5,131 bases of DNA from an uncultured Clostridia bacterium (lineage in GTDB: Bacteria; Bacillota; Clostridia; UBA1381), in the NCBI GenBank assembly GCA_944391635.1, contig CALXUL010000239.1, positions 1-5,131 on the forward strand, written 5' to 3'. Positions within the stretch are counted from its first letter, which is position 1, and each line of letters starts with the position of its first letter. Below are positions 1 to 5,131 of this stretch, piece by piece. The position numbers and the translations under genes are program-made. Under the pieces are notes generated by a model, which was given only the letters and a program-made list of their open reading frames with translations, made no database searches and was not told the origin of the DNA.

Positions 1-453
1 ATCGGTTTCAACCGCACGAAGCGCTGCTGCCGTATCGGTTGACATAAACGGATTGCCTGTCCCAGCCGCAAATATGACCACTCTGCCTTTTTCAAGATGG
101 CGTATTGCTTTACCACGAATATACGGCTCTGCTACAGCTCGCATCTCAATTGCCGACTGCACACGAGTCTGTATCTGACACGCTTCAAGCGCAGAACAAA
201 GCCCAAGCGCATTTATTACAGTAGCAAGCATTCCCATATGATCTGCCCGGGTGCGATCCATATTCTCACTGCTTCGCCCGCGCCAGATGTTTCCGCCGCC
301 TACTACAATAGAAACTTGTACGCCCATATCAACAACTTTTTTTATGCTATTTGAAATTTTTGCAAGAGTTGGCTCGTCAAGTCCGAACCCCTTATCCCCT
401 GCAAGCGCTTCGCCGCTTACCTTAAGCAGCACACGTTTATATTTCGCTTTCAT
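1..453 (-). CDS. pyrH: UMP kinase (uridylate kinase), 3' end cut by the window edge
   Basis: Cytoplasmic UMP kinase phosphorylates UMP to UDP with ATP in de novo pyrimidine synthesis; bacterial enzymes are hexamers of the amino-acid-kinase fold. The reverse strand reads open from an ATG at 453-451 to base 1, giving 151 residues; the family is usually about 235-240, so roughly the last third lies outside. Family motifs seen: KVSGEAL at residues 11-17 (phosphate-binding Lys11), GGGNIWRG at 52-59, DHMGMLATVINAL at 71-83, and the nucleotide-site stretch GTGNPFMSTDTAAALRA at 131-147. The start is fixed by a GGAGG at 465-461, seven bases before the ATG, and by the normal N-terminus MKAKYKRVLLK. The gene is divergent from the heparinase-like gene and has its own promoter, so it is not directly preceded by tsf as in the common rpsB-tsf-pyrH-frr order. 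No frameshift or missing motif is seen in the visible part. Identification is secure. Confidence 0.97.
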   Translation of the reverse strand, partial: MKAKYKRVLLKVSGEALAGDKGFGLDEPTLAKISNSIKKVVDMGVQVSIVVGGGNIWRGRSSENMDRTRADHMGMLATVINALGLCSALEACQIQTRVQSAIEMRAVAEPYIRGKAIRHLEKGRVVIFAAGTGNPFMSTDTAAALRAVETD

Positions 454-481
454 ATCCGTGCCTCCGTATTTTCTTTTTCTG

Positions 482-523
482 AAAAAAAGGAATACACTAT
501 TCCCATATGAAATATGTATTCCC
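482..523 (-). terminator. Attenuator-like hairpin with T-run in the pyrH leader
   Basis: Read on the minus strand, GGAATACA (522-515) can pair with TGTATTCC (496-489) as an 8-bp stem with an 18-base loop. It is followed at once by seven T (488-482), then by the pyrH ribosome binding site. A second copy of GGGAATA (504-498) can instead pair with TATTCC (494-489), giving a tight 6-bp hairpin with a GTG loop just before the same T-run. A small CATAT-GAA-ATATG hairpin (516-504) would compete with the long stem. The layout resembles an intrinsic terminator placed between promoter and start codon, which suggests attenuation. The stems are short and AT-rich, so the terminator would be weak. No PyrR-type binding loop was recognised. 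The structure is seen; the regulatory role is inferred. Confidence 0.45.
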
Positions 524-537
524 TAAAACTTTATTAT

Positions 538-566
538 ATTTTAACATATAAATCAGAATCTTTCAA
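538..566 (-). promoter_or_regulatory. Predicted sigma-A promoter of pyrH
   Basis: On the minus strand a -35 box TTGAAA (566-561) is followed, after a 17-base spacer, by a -10 box TAAAAT (543-538). A TG one base upstream of the -10 makes it an extended -10 promoter. Transcription would start near base 531, giving a leader of about 78 bases that contains the whole hairpin and T-run region before the pyrH start. A TATAAT at 538-533 also exists but has no well-spaced -35. This was predicted by eye. Confidence 0.55.
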
Positions 567-662
567 TACCAAACTGAAAATTATTTCTTTTGCAGATAAA
601 ACTTACTATTTTATTCAAGCCTCTTTTTAAGTATTAAACATTACAAATCATATATCTTTGAT

Positions 663-690
663 TTGACTTTTGTATTTTATTTGCTATAAT
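663..690 (+). promoter_or_regulatory. Predicted sigma-A promoter of the heparinase-like gene
   Basis: TTGACT (663-668), a 16-base spacer and a perfect TATAAT (685-690), with a TG at 682-683 forming an extended -10. The start would lie near base 697, giving a leader of about 30 bases that ends in AAGAAGGTGG (711-720), six bases before the ATG at 727. The near-consensus match suggests strong basal expression unless a repressor acts. No clear operator palindrome was found next to it. Confidence 0.75.
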
Positions 691-726
691 AATATGTAGA
701 AATTTTCTCTAAGAAGGTGGAATATT

Positions 727-2403
727 ATGCTGTTTCCCGAAGCAAAAAACGAAGAAAAAAGAAAACAGATACTTTCTGAACCATTTTTTTCCCATCAGCT
801 TTCAGAGCTTGAGAAAAAACGGCAGTATTATCTTTCAACTCCTATTGAACCGGTGCCATTCAATTTATACAAACTTTTCTTTACAATAGGCGACCGCAGA
901 TTATATGAAACTTGCTATTTTGCAAAACGTGAAAGGCTGGTAATCTTTACAACAGCTGCTCTTCTTTATAATCGCAAAGAAGATATTAATGCTCTTGAAG
1001 ATACCATCTGGGCTATTTGTGATGAATACACCTGGGTTCTTCCGGCGCATACCACAGACTTGGGCGATTGCTATGACAGAAGCGTCATTGACCTCTTTTC
1101 AGCCGAAACCGGGTTTGCGCTTGCTGAAATATACTATCTTCTTGGTGAAAAACTTGATATAAAAATACGGCGCAGAATTTTGGACAGTGTTGAAGAGCGT
1201 ATTTTTGTACCTTATCTTAGCCGTAACTATTACTGGGAAACCAATCAGGCAAACTGGGCAGCTGTATGTGCAGGCAGTGTCGGCGCTACCTTTATTTATC
1301 TTGCCCCGGACAGATTTGAAAATATACAAAGCCGCATAATCAATACTTTAAAAACATTCCTTAAAGGTTTCGGTACAGACGGCGTTTGCGTGGAGGGAAT
1401 CGGGTACTGGAATTATGGGTTCGGTTACTTTACATACTTTTCTCAACTACTATATGAATTTACTGATGGAAAAGAAAATTTATTTGAAATTCCAATATGC
1501 CGCAAAGTTGCTCTCTTCCAGCAGAATGCTTTCCTGCGCAAAAACTTTACCATAAGTTTTTCTGACGGCTCGCAAACCAGCGGAATACTTCCCGGTCTTA
1601 CACAAAAGCTTTTTGATATCTACGGCAGTGATATAAAAATGCCTTTGTTAGATTATTCTGCCTTTGATGATGACAGCCATAGGTTCGCAGCGTACCTGCG
1701 TAATTTCTTCTGGACAGACACAAGAGCTATACACTCTCTTGACAAAAACAAAGAAACCTATTACAAAAGCGCCGGCTGGTACATCTGCAATAACTCAGAG
1801 CTTTCTCTTGCTGCAAAAGCCGGGCACAACGATGAACCTCACAACCATAATGATGTGGGAAGTTTCTGTCTTGTATGTGACGACGGTCAGGTTTTATGTG
1901 ATTTTGGATGCGGTGAGTATAACCGCGATTATTTTGACCCTGAAAAAAGATATACTATCCTGTGCAATTCTTCCCTCGGTCATAACCTGCCGATTATCAA
2001 TTCTTCCCCACAATCTCCCGGAAAGGAACATTCCGGCAAAGTGATTTATGCAAAAGACGGGGTTTTCTCGTGTGAAATTGCTGGGGCATATGATAATTGC
2101 GGACTTTCTTCTCTTACACGAAAACTTACTATAAATAACAATATATTTGAGCTTAATGACCGTTACATATTTGACAATAACAGTCAAAACAAAGTTACCG
2201 AACGCTTTGTCACTATGCACAAGCCTGAACAAACCGGAAATATTATTAAAATCCTCGGCTATACTCTCGAATACAATCCCAAATGCACACCCGTTATATC
2301 TGAAGATAAACTTACCGATCATTTCGGCACAGAAAGAATAATGTACTTTATTGACTTTAATCTTGTAAATCCGGATAATTTTTATATTAAAATATCAAAA
2401 TAA
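727..2403 (+). CDS. Heparinase II/III-family protein (putative polysaccharide lyase), cytoplasmic
   Basis: A 558-residue protein resembling heparinase II/III-like enzymes (Pfam PF07940 type). These cleave acidic polysaccharides by beta-elimination, using an alpha-helical toroid followed by a beta-sandwich. The helical part (about residues 45-330) shows IDLFSAETGFALAE (121-134), TNQANWAAVC (172-181) and EGIGYWNYGFGYF (223-235). The sandwich begins near 345 with GHNDEPHNHNDVGSF (366-380), then DFGCGEYNRDYF (392-403) and GHNLPIINS (418-426). By comparison with Pedobacter heparinase II, His372 may be the catalytic His and His374, Asp392 and His419 candidate metal ligands; Tyr227 is a candidate catalytic Tyr. 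The N-terminus MLFPEAKNEEKRKQ is charged with no signal peptide, so it should act in the cytoplasm, perhaps on imported oligosaccharides. The start is supported by AAGGTGG six bases upstream. No transporter, sulfatase or glycosidase gene lies beside it. Family confidence is high; the substrate is unknown. Confidence 0.88.
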   Translation: MLFPEAKNEEKRKQILSEPFFSHQLSELEKKRQYYLSTPIEPVPFNLYKLFFTIGDRRLYETCYFAKRERLVIFTTAALLYNRKEDINALEDTIWAICDEYTWVLPAHTTDLGDCYDRSVIDLFSAETGFALAEIYYLLGEKLDIKIRRRILDSVEERIFVPYLSRNYYWETNQANWAAVCAGSVGATFIYLAPDRFENIQSRIINTLKTFLKGFGTDGVCVEGIGYWNYGFGYFTYFSQLLYEFTDGKENLFEIPICRKVALFQQNAFLRKNFTISFSDGSQTSGILPGLTQKLFDIYGSDIKMPLLDYSAFDDDSHRFAAYLRNFFWTDTRAIHSLDKNKETYYKSAGWYICNNSELSLAAKAGHNDEPHNHNDVGSFCLVCDDGQVLCDFGCGEYNRDYFDPEKRYTILCNSSLGHNLPIINSSPQSPGKEHSGKVIYAKDGVFSCEIAGAYDNCGLSSLTRKLTINNNIFELNDRYIFDNNSQNKVTERFVTMHKPEQTGNIIKILGYTLEYNPKCTPVISEDKLTDHFGTERIMYFIDFNLVNPDNFYIKISK

Positions 2404-2434
2404 TTATTTTAATGCTGCTGGAATTTAATTATTT
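2398..2434. repeat. AT-only inverted and direct repeat at the end of the heparinase-like gene
   Basis: AAATAATTA (2398-2406) is the reverse complement of TAATTATTT (2426-2434), separated by 19 bases. TAATTATTT also occurs directly at 2401-2409, so the same 9-mer is repeated 25 bases apart, and the first copy sits in a perfect 14-base palindrome (2397-2410) that includes the stop codon. There is no GC-rich stem and no T-run, so this is at best a poor terminator. It may be simple AT-rich sequence. Confidence 0.35.
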
Positions 2435-2437
2435 AAG

Positions 2438-2466
2438 TTGCGCAAATGGCATATTTATGCTATACT
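2438..2466 (+). promoter_or_regulatory. Predicted sigma-A promoter of the rnf operon
   Basis: TTGCGC (2438-2443), a 17-base spacer and TATACT (2461-2466), with TG at 2458-2459 giving an extended -10 (TGC before the hexamer), the same arrangement as in the heparinase-gene promoter. The start would be near base 2473, leaving a leader of about 47 bases before the rnfC ATG. The -35 departs from consensus in its last three bases, and the extended -10 would compensate. A TATAAT at 2472-2477 lacks a matching -35 and was not preferred. Confidence 0.65.
2449..2460. promoter_or_regulatory. Inverted repeat abutting the rnf -10 box, possible operator
   Basis: GCATA (2449-2453) and TATGC (2456-2460) are perfect inverted arms around two T, ending exactly where the -10 hexamer begins. 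A protein bound here would block RNA polymerase. The arms are short and AT-rich and partly formed by the extended -10 itself, so chance is possible. No regulator is known from this window. Confidence 0.25.
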
Positions 2467-2477
2467 GTTAATATAAT

Positions 2478-2488
2478 TTGTCGAACAA
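2478..2488. promoter_or_regulatory. TTGT-CGA-ACAA inverted repeat near the predicted rnf transcription start
   Basis: TTGT (2478-2481) and ACAA (2485-2488) are inverted around CGA, about five bases after the predicted start site. The outer TTGT/ACAA resembles the ends of operators of the NADH-sensing repressor Rex. However, Rex sites are about 18 bases with a longer centre, and this element is only 11, so it does not match. It is recorded as a possible operator or chance repeat. Confidence 0.2.
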
Positions 2489-2519
2489 TAGATTCTTATA
2501 AACTGAAAGGAAGAGATTA

Positions 2520-3839
2520 ATGGCGTATACGTTTAAAGGCGGTATGCATATTCCTGACTTTAAAGACTTGACATCCAATAAACCGATAATTGCGCTTGCA
2601 GGTGATAAAGTGCATATTTATCCACTCCAGCAGCATATCGGTGCACCGCTTGATGTACTTGTCAAGAAAGGCGATTCAGTCAAAGTCGGTCAGGTACTTG
2701 CTGATACCGATTCATTTGTTGCTACACCTATACACAGTTCGGTTTCAGGTACGGTTTGTGACATCAAACCATACTTACATCCATCAGGAGCAACCGTAAC
2801 CGCAGTATTTGTTGAAAATGATTTTAAATATGAAACAGACCCGTCAATAAAGCCAAAAGACCCAGAAAAAATGACGCCTAAAGAAATGCTTGATGTTATA
2901 AGGCAAGCAGGTATAGTAGGCATGGGCGGTGTGGGATTCCCCACGCATGTTAAGCTTTCACCTCCGCCTGAAAAAAAGATTGATTACCTGATCATTAACG
3001 GCGCGGAATGCGAACCTTACATAACAGCCGACCATAGGCGCATGCTTGAAATGCCGGACAGTATTATAGACGGTATTAAAATTGTAATGAAAATACTCTC
3101 ACTTGATACGGCATATATCGGAATAGAAACAAATAAACCTGATGCAATCAACCTGATGAAGCAAAAAGCGGAAGAAGCAGGAAATATTAAAGTTTGTCCG
3201 CTTAAACCCAAGTACCCACAAGGCGCGGAAAAACAGCTGATATACGCTGTTACCAAAAGGCGTGTTCCGTCAGGAAAACTTCCTGCAGACGTAGGCGTAA
3301 TTGTACTTAATATTGATACTGTATCACAAATATCAAGAACCTTCAAAACAGGATTGCCGCTAATAAAAAGAATTGTCACCGTTTCGGGAGATTGCATAAA
3401 AGAGCCGGGCAATTTTGAAGTCTATACAGGGGTTACTTTTAAATATATAATAGAAGCAGCCGGCGGTTATATCGGTGATGTCAGAAAACTAATTATGGGC
3501 GGACCTATGATGGGAATTGCACAGTTCTCTGATGAAGCGCCGGTAATTAAAACGACATCATCTATACTCGCATTATCTTACGGCGAAATCGGGTATGATG
3601 ATTACTCACCCTGTATCCGCTGCGGAAAATGCGTAGACCATTGTCCAATGCATTTAATGCCGTTATATTTGAGTAAATTCTCTCTAAAAAATGACTTGGA
3701 AAGAGCAGAAGAATACCATATTATGGATTGTATTGAGTGCGGGCTTTGCTCATATCTCTGCCCGGGTAATATGGGACCTCTTCACAATATCCGCATCGCA
3801 AAGCAAAAGATTCTTGAAAATAGGAGGAAGAAAAAGTGA
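2520..3839 (+). CDS. rnfC: Rnf complex subunit RnfC (ferredoxin:NAD+ oxidoreductase, NAD-side subunit)
   Basis: A peripheral subunit of the membrane Rnf complex, which exchanges electrons between ferredoxin and NAD+ while moving Na+ or H+. RnfC is taken to carry the NAD(H) site and FMN. The 439 residues match the usual length of clostridial RnfC. In order: N-terminal GGMHIP (7-12); a lipoyl-like barrel sandwich at about 30-82; a NuoF-like nucleotide-binding stretch GMGGVGFPTHVKL (134-146) with NGAECEPY (160-167); YPQGAEKQLI (232-241) and PADVGV (255-260); an SLBB-like region at about 283-330; and two 4Fe-4S ferredoxin motifs, Cys365/368/371/375 and Cys404/407/410/414. No transmembrane segment is evident. 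The start is set by AAAGGAAGAG, with AAGGA eight bases before the ATG. It is the first gene of the operon and overlaps rnfD by four bases. All eight cluster cysteines are intact. The residues after the last cluster, CPGNMGPLHN, differ from the CPAKRPLVQ-type sequence I recall as common. Confidence 0.96.
   Translation: MAYTFKGGMHIPDFKDLTSNKPIIALAGDKVHIYPLQQHIGAPLDVLVKKGDSVKVGQVLADTDSFVATPIHSSVSGTVCDIKPYLHPSGATVTAVFVENDFKYETDPSIKPKDPEKMTPKEMLDVIRQAGIVGMGGVGFPTHVKLSPPPEKKIDYLIINGAECEPYITADHRRMLEMPDSIIDGIKIVMKILSLDTAYIGIETNKPDAINLMKQKAEEAGNIKVCPLKPKYPQGAEKQLIYAVTKRRVPSGKLPADVGVIVLNIDTVSQISRTFKTGLPLIKRIVTVSGDCIKEPGNFEVYTGVTFKYIIEAAGGYIGDVRKLIMGGPMMGIAQFSDEAPVIKTTSSILALSYGEIGYDDYSPCIRCGKCVDHCPMHLMPLYLSKFSLKNDLERAEEYHIMDCIECGLCSYLCPGNMGPLHNIRIAKQKILENRRKKK
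3822..3827 (+). promoter_or_regulatory. Ribosome binding site deciding the GTG start of rnfD
   Basis: A perfect AGGAGG inside the end of rnfC, eight bases before the GTG at 3836. It places the rnfD start at that GTG, which overlaps the rnfC TGA in a GTGA junction, as expected for translational coupling. The next in-frame ATG is about 23 codons downstream and would delete the conserved cytoplasmic N-terminus. Confidence 0.8.
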
Positions 3840-4816
3840 TTGAGCATAAATTGATTGTTTCTTCATCCCCTCACATACACGATAAGGAATCAATTTCATC
3901 AATAATGATTGACGTTATTATCGCGCTTATCCCTGCATCACTTATGGGCATATACTATTTTGGCTATCGTGCGGCAGTGGTAATTATAACGGCAATTGCG
4001 GCAGCTGTCGCAGCCGAGTACATATTTGAGAGGATAACTCACAAAAGGTCAACAGTATCCGATTGTTCAGCAATAGTAACCGGGCTTTTGCTCGCATTAA
4101 ATCTGCCTGTTACAATTCCGCTATGGATGACTGTAATAGGTTCGGCATTTGCCATTATCATTGTAAAGCAGCTATACGGAGGTCTTGGCAAGAATTTTAT
4201 GAACCCGGCACTTGCCGCCCGCTGTTTCATGCTTATTGCTTGGGCAGGAGCTATGACTACCTTTGTCGAGCCGCTTTCCGGCTATGGCGCAGATGCAGTA
4301 TCACAGGCAACGCCACTTGCCATTTTAAAAGGCACATCAGAGGGCATGCTTCCGTCGCTTACCGATGCATTTTTTGGAGTCAAAGCCGGCTCTATCGGCG
4401 AAACTTCCGGAGCTATGCTTTTATTAGGCGGTATATATCTTTTATACAGACGGGTTATCACCTGGCATATTCCTGTTATATACATAGCCGTATTTGCAGC
4501 ATTTACCTATCTTTTCGGCTCAAATCCGACCGATATGTCACAAGCATATTATACACTTATGTCGGTTCTTACAGGCGGACTTTTACTGGGGGCAATATTT
4601 ATGGCTACCGATTATGTGACCACACCCGCCTCAAAAAAAGGTCAGATTATTTTTGCAATTGGCTGCGGTATCCTTACTTTTGTAATTCGTAAATTCGGCG
4701 GATATCCTGAAGGTGTTTCTTTCTCAATTATTCTTATGAATATTGCAGCTCCGCTGATTGACAGACTTGCAAAACCAAAAACTTTCGGAGGAGGCGCAGG
4801 GAATGAAAAAAAATGA
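3836..4816 (+). CDS. rnfD: Rnf complex subunit RnfD (membrane, covalent FMN)
   Basis: An integral membrane subunit of the Rnf complex, homologous to NqrB, that carries a covalently bound FMN and takes part in the electron path coupled to ion transport. The 326 residues are near the family length. After a short cytoplasmic N-terminus (SSSPHIH, 9-15), about eight or nine hydrophobic segments follow, for example near 23-41, 45-62, 92-110, 211-228, 244-258, 270-286 and 293-308. Conserved stretches seen are DCSAIVTGLLLALNLP (76-91), GGLGKNFMNPALAARC (115-130), TDYVTTP (258-264) and GGYPEGVSFSIILMN (288-302). The FMN site is most likely Thr159 in VSQATPL, where I see Gln in the position often Gly or Ser. 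It begins with GTG overlapping the rnfC stop by four bases, and its end overlaps rnfG by 14 bases, so all three are expected to be co-translated. No truncation is visible. Confidence 0.95.
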   Translation: MIEHKLIVSSSPHIHDKESISSIMIDVIIALIPASLMGIYYFGYRAAVVIITAIAAAVAAEYIFERITHKRSTVSDCSAIVTGLLLALNLPVTIPLWMTVIGSAFAIIIVKQLYGGLGKNFMNPALAARCFMLIAWAGAMTTFVEPLSGYGADAVSQATPLAILKGTSEGMLPSLTDAFFGVKAGSIGETSGAMLLLGGIYLLYRRVITWHIPVIYIAVFAAFTYLFGSNPTDMSQAYYTLMSVLTGGLLLGAIFMATDYVTTPASKKGQIIFAIGCGILTFVIRKFGGYPEGVSFSIILMNIAAPLIDRLAKPKTFGGGAGNEKK

Positions 4817-5131
4817 TATTGTGGAAATCCTTAAAATTGGCATTATTCTTTTCTTGATAACATCATTATCTGCCGGTGCTCTTGCGGCTGTTAATACTGT
4901 TACAGCGCCTATTATTGAGCAAAACGAGCAAAAAAAGCGTGATGAAGCAATGGCTAAGGTTATGCCGGATGCACAAACATTTGAAAAGACAGAATATACA
5001 TCTGAAGATTCAAGCGTTACAGAAGTGTACACCGCCGGAGATTCAGGCTGGGTTATTCTCTGTGAGCCTAAAGGCTATTCAGGCGCAATTTCGATGGTTG
5101 TCGGAGTCAATAATGACCTTACAGTAAATGG
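4803..5131 (+). CDS. rnfG: Rnf complex subunit RnfG, 3' end cut by the window edge
   Basis: An NqrC-like subunit of the Rnf complex, anchored by one N-terminal helix with a domain outside the membrane that binds FMN covalently through a threonine. The window holds 109 codons plus two bases, all open; the family is usually around 180-210 residues. The N-terminus MKKNDIVEILKIG leads into one hydrophobic segment (about 11-30) containing LITSLSAGALAAVN, then a charged linker (39-52) and the start of the FMN-binding domain with GWVILCEPKGYSGAISMVVGV (82-102), matching the family pattern GYGGxI-VGV. The S(T)GAT flavin-attachment motif expected further on is outside the window. The start is set by GGAGGAGG (4787-4794), eight bases before the ATG at 4803, inside the rnfD end (14-base overlap). 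The order rnfC-D-G predicts rnfE, rnfA and rnfB next, as in Acetobacterium and clostridia. Confidence 0.93.
   Translation, partial: MKKNDIVEILKIGIILFLITSLSAGALAAVNTVTAPIIEQNEQKKRDEAMAKVMPDAQTFEKTEYTSEDSSVTEVYTAGDSGWVILCEPKGYSGAISMVVGVNNDLTVN

Noticed and set aside
97..526. Two plus-strand open frames of 85 and 91 codons
   Set aside because: They lie antisense to pyrH, whose reverse-strand translation matches UMP kinase motifs throughout; neither has a proper ribosome binding site or a recognisable protein.
454..726. Riboswitch, tRNA, small RNA gene or CRISPR in the divergent intergenic region
   Set aside because: No conserved riboswitch core, cloverleaf or regularly spaced repeats were seen; the region is AT-rich and accounted for by two promoters and the pyrH leader hairpins.
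1894..2322. A 142-codon minus-strand open frame
   Set aside because: It is antisense to conserved motifs of the heparinase-like gene, with no ribosome binding site or promoter seen; chance antisense frame.
2478..2488. Rex operator at the rnf promoter
   Set aside because: Only the outer TTGT/ACAA arms match; the element is 11 bases against about 18 for Rex sites, so it was kept only as an unnamed inverted repeat.
4063..4692. A 209-codon plus-strand open frame in another phase
   Set aside because: It lies wholly within rnfD, which is clearly real; the alternative protein is rich in Cys, Arg and Tyr with no recognisable family, as expected for a frame shadow.
4724..5127. Minus-strand and off-phase open frames at the right end
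   Set aside because: They overlap the end of rnfD and the start of rnfG, whose membrane helix and FMN-domain start are recognisable in the correct frame.
1..5131. Mobile element, phage or defence system
   Set aside because: No transposase, integrase, terminal repeats or defence-type genes are present; all coding space is taken by pyrH, the heparinase-like gene and rnf genes.

Overview
The window looks like the chromosome of a low-GC, anaerobic Firmicute of the class Clostridia. The evidence is an AT-rich intergenic composition, strong AGGAGG-type ribosome binding sites, sigma-A promoters with extended -10 elements, a PyrH of Gram-positive type, and an rnf operon beginning in the clostridial order rnfC-rnfD-rnfG. 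Genus or species cannot be named from this sequence alone.

Layout. Bases 1-453 (minus strand) hold the 5' part of pyrH (UMP kinase), which runs off the left edge. Bases 454-726 are a divergent intergenic region. It carries a promoter for pyrH with an attenuator-like hairpin and T-run in the pyrH leader, and on the other strand a near-consensus promoter for the next gene. Bases 727-2403 (plus) encode a 558-residue heparinase II/III-family protein with no signal peptide. Bases 2404-2519 contain a short repeat pair and a second extended -10 promoter with small inverted repeats. From base 2520 to the right edge lies the start of the rnf operon: rnfC (2520-3839), rnfD (3836-4816) and the 5' part of rnfG (4803-5131, cut by the edge). 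These three genes overlap by 4 and 14 bases.

How the genes work together. RnfC, RnfD and RnfG are subunits of the membrane Rnf complex (ferredoxin:NAD+ oxidoreductase). It couples electron transfer between reduced ferredoxin and NAD+ to Na+ or H+ movement. rnfE, rnfA and rnfB are expected just beyond the right edge. The heparinase-like gene has its own promoter and no visible functional link to either neighbour. pyrH is the first gene of its own transcription unit here, instead of following rpsB-tsf as it does in many bacteria.

No new multi-gene system is visible. The most interesting signals are the pyrH leader with its alternative hairpins, the orphan cytoplasmic heparinase-like enzyme with an apparently intact metal and catalytic constellation, and the palindromic elements around the rnf promoter.
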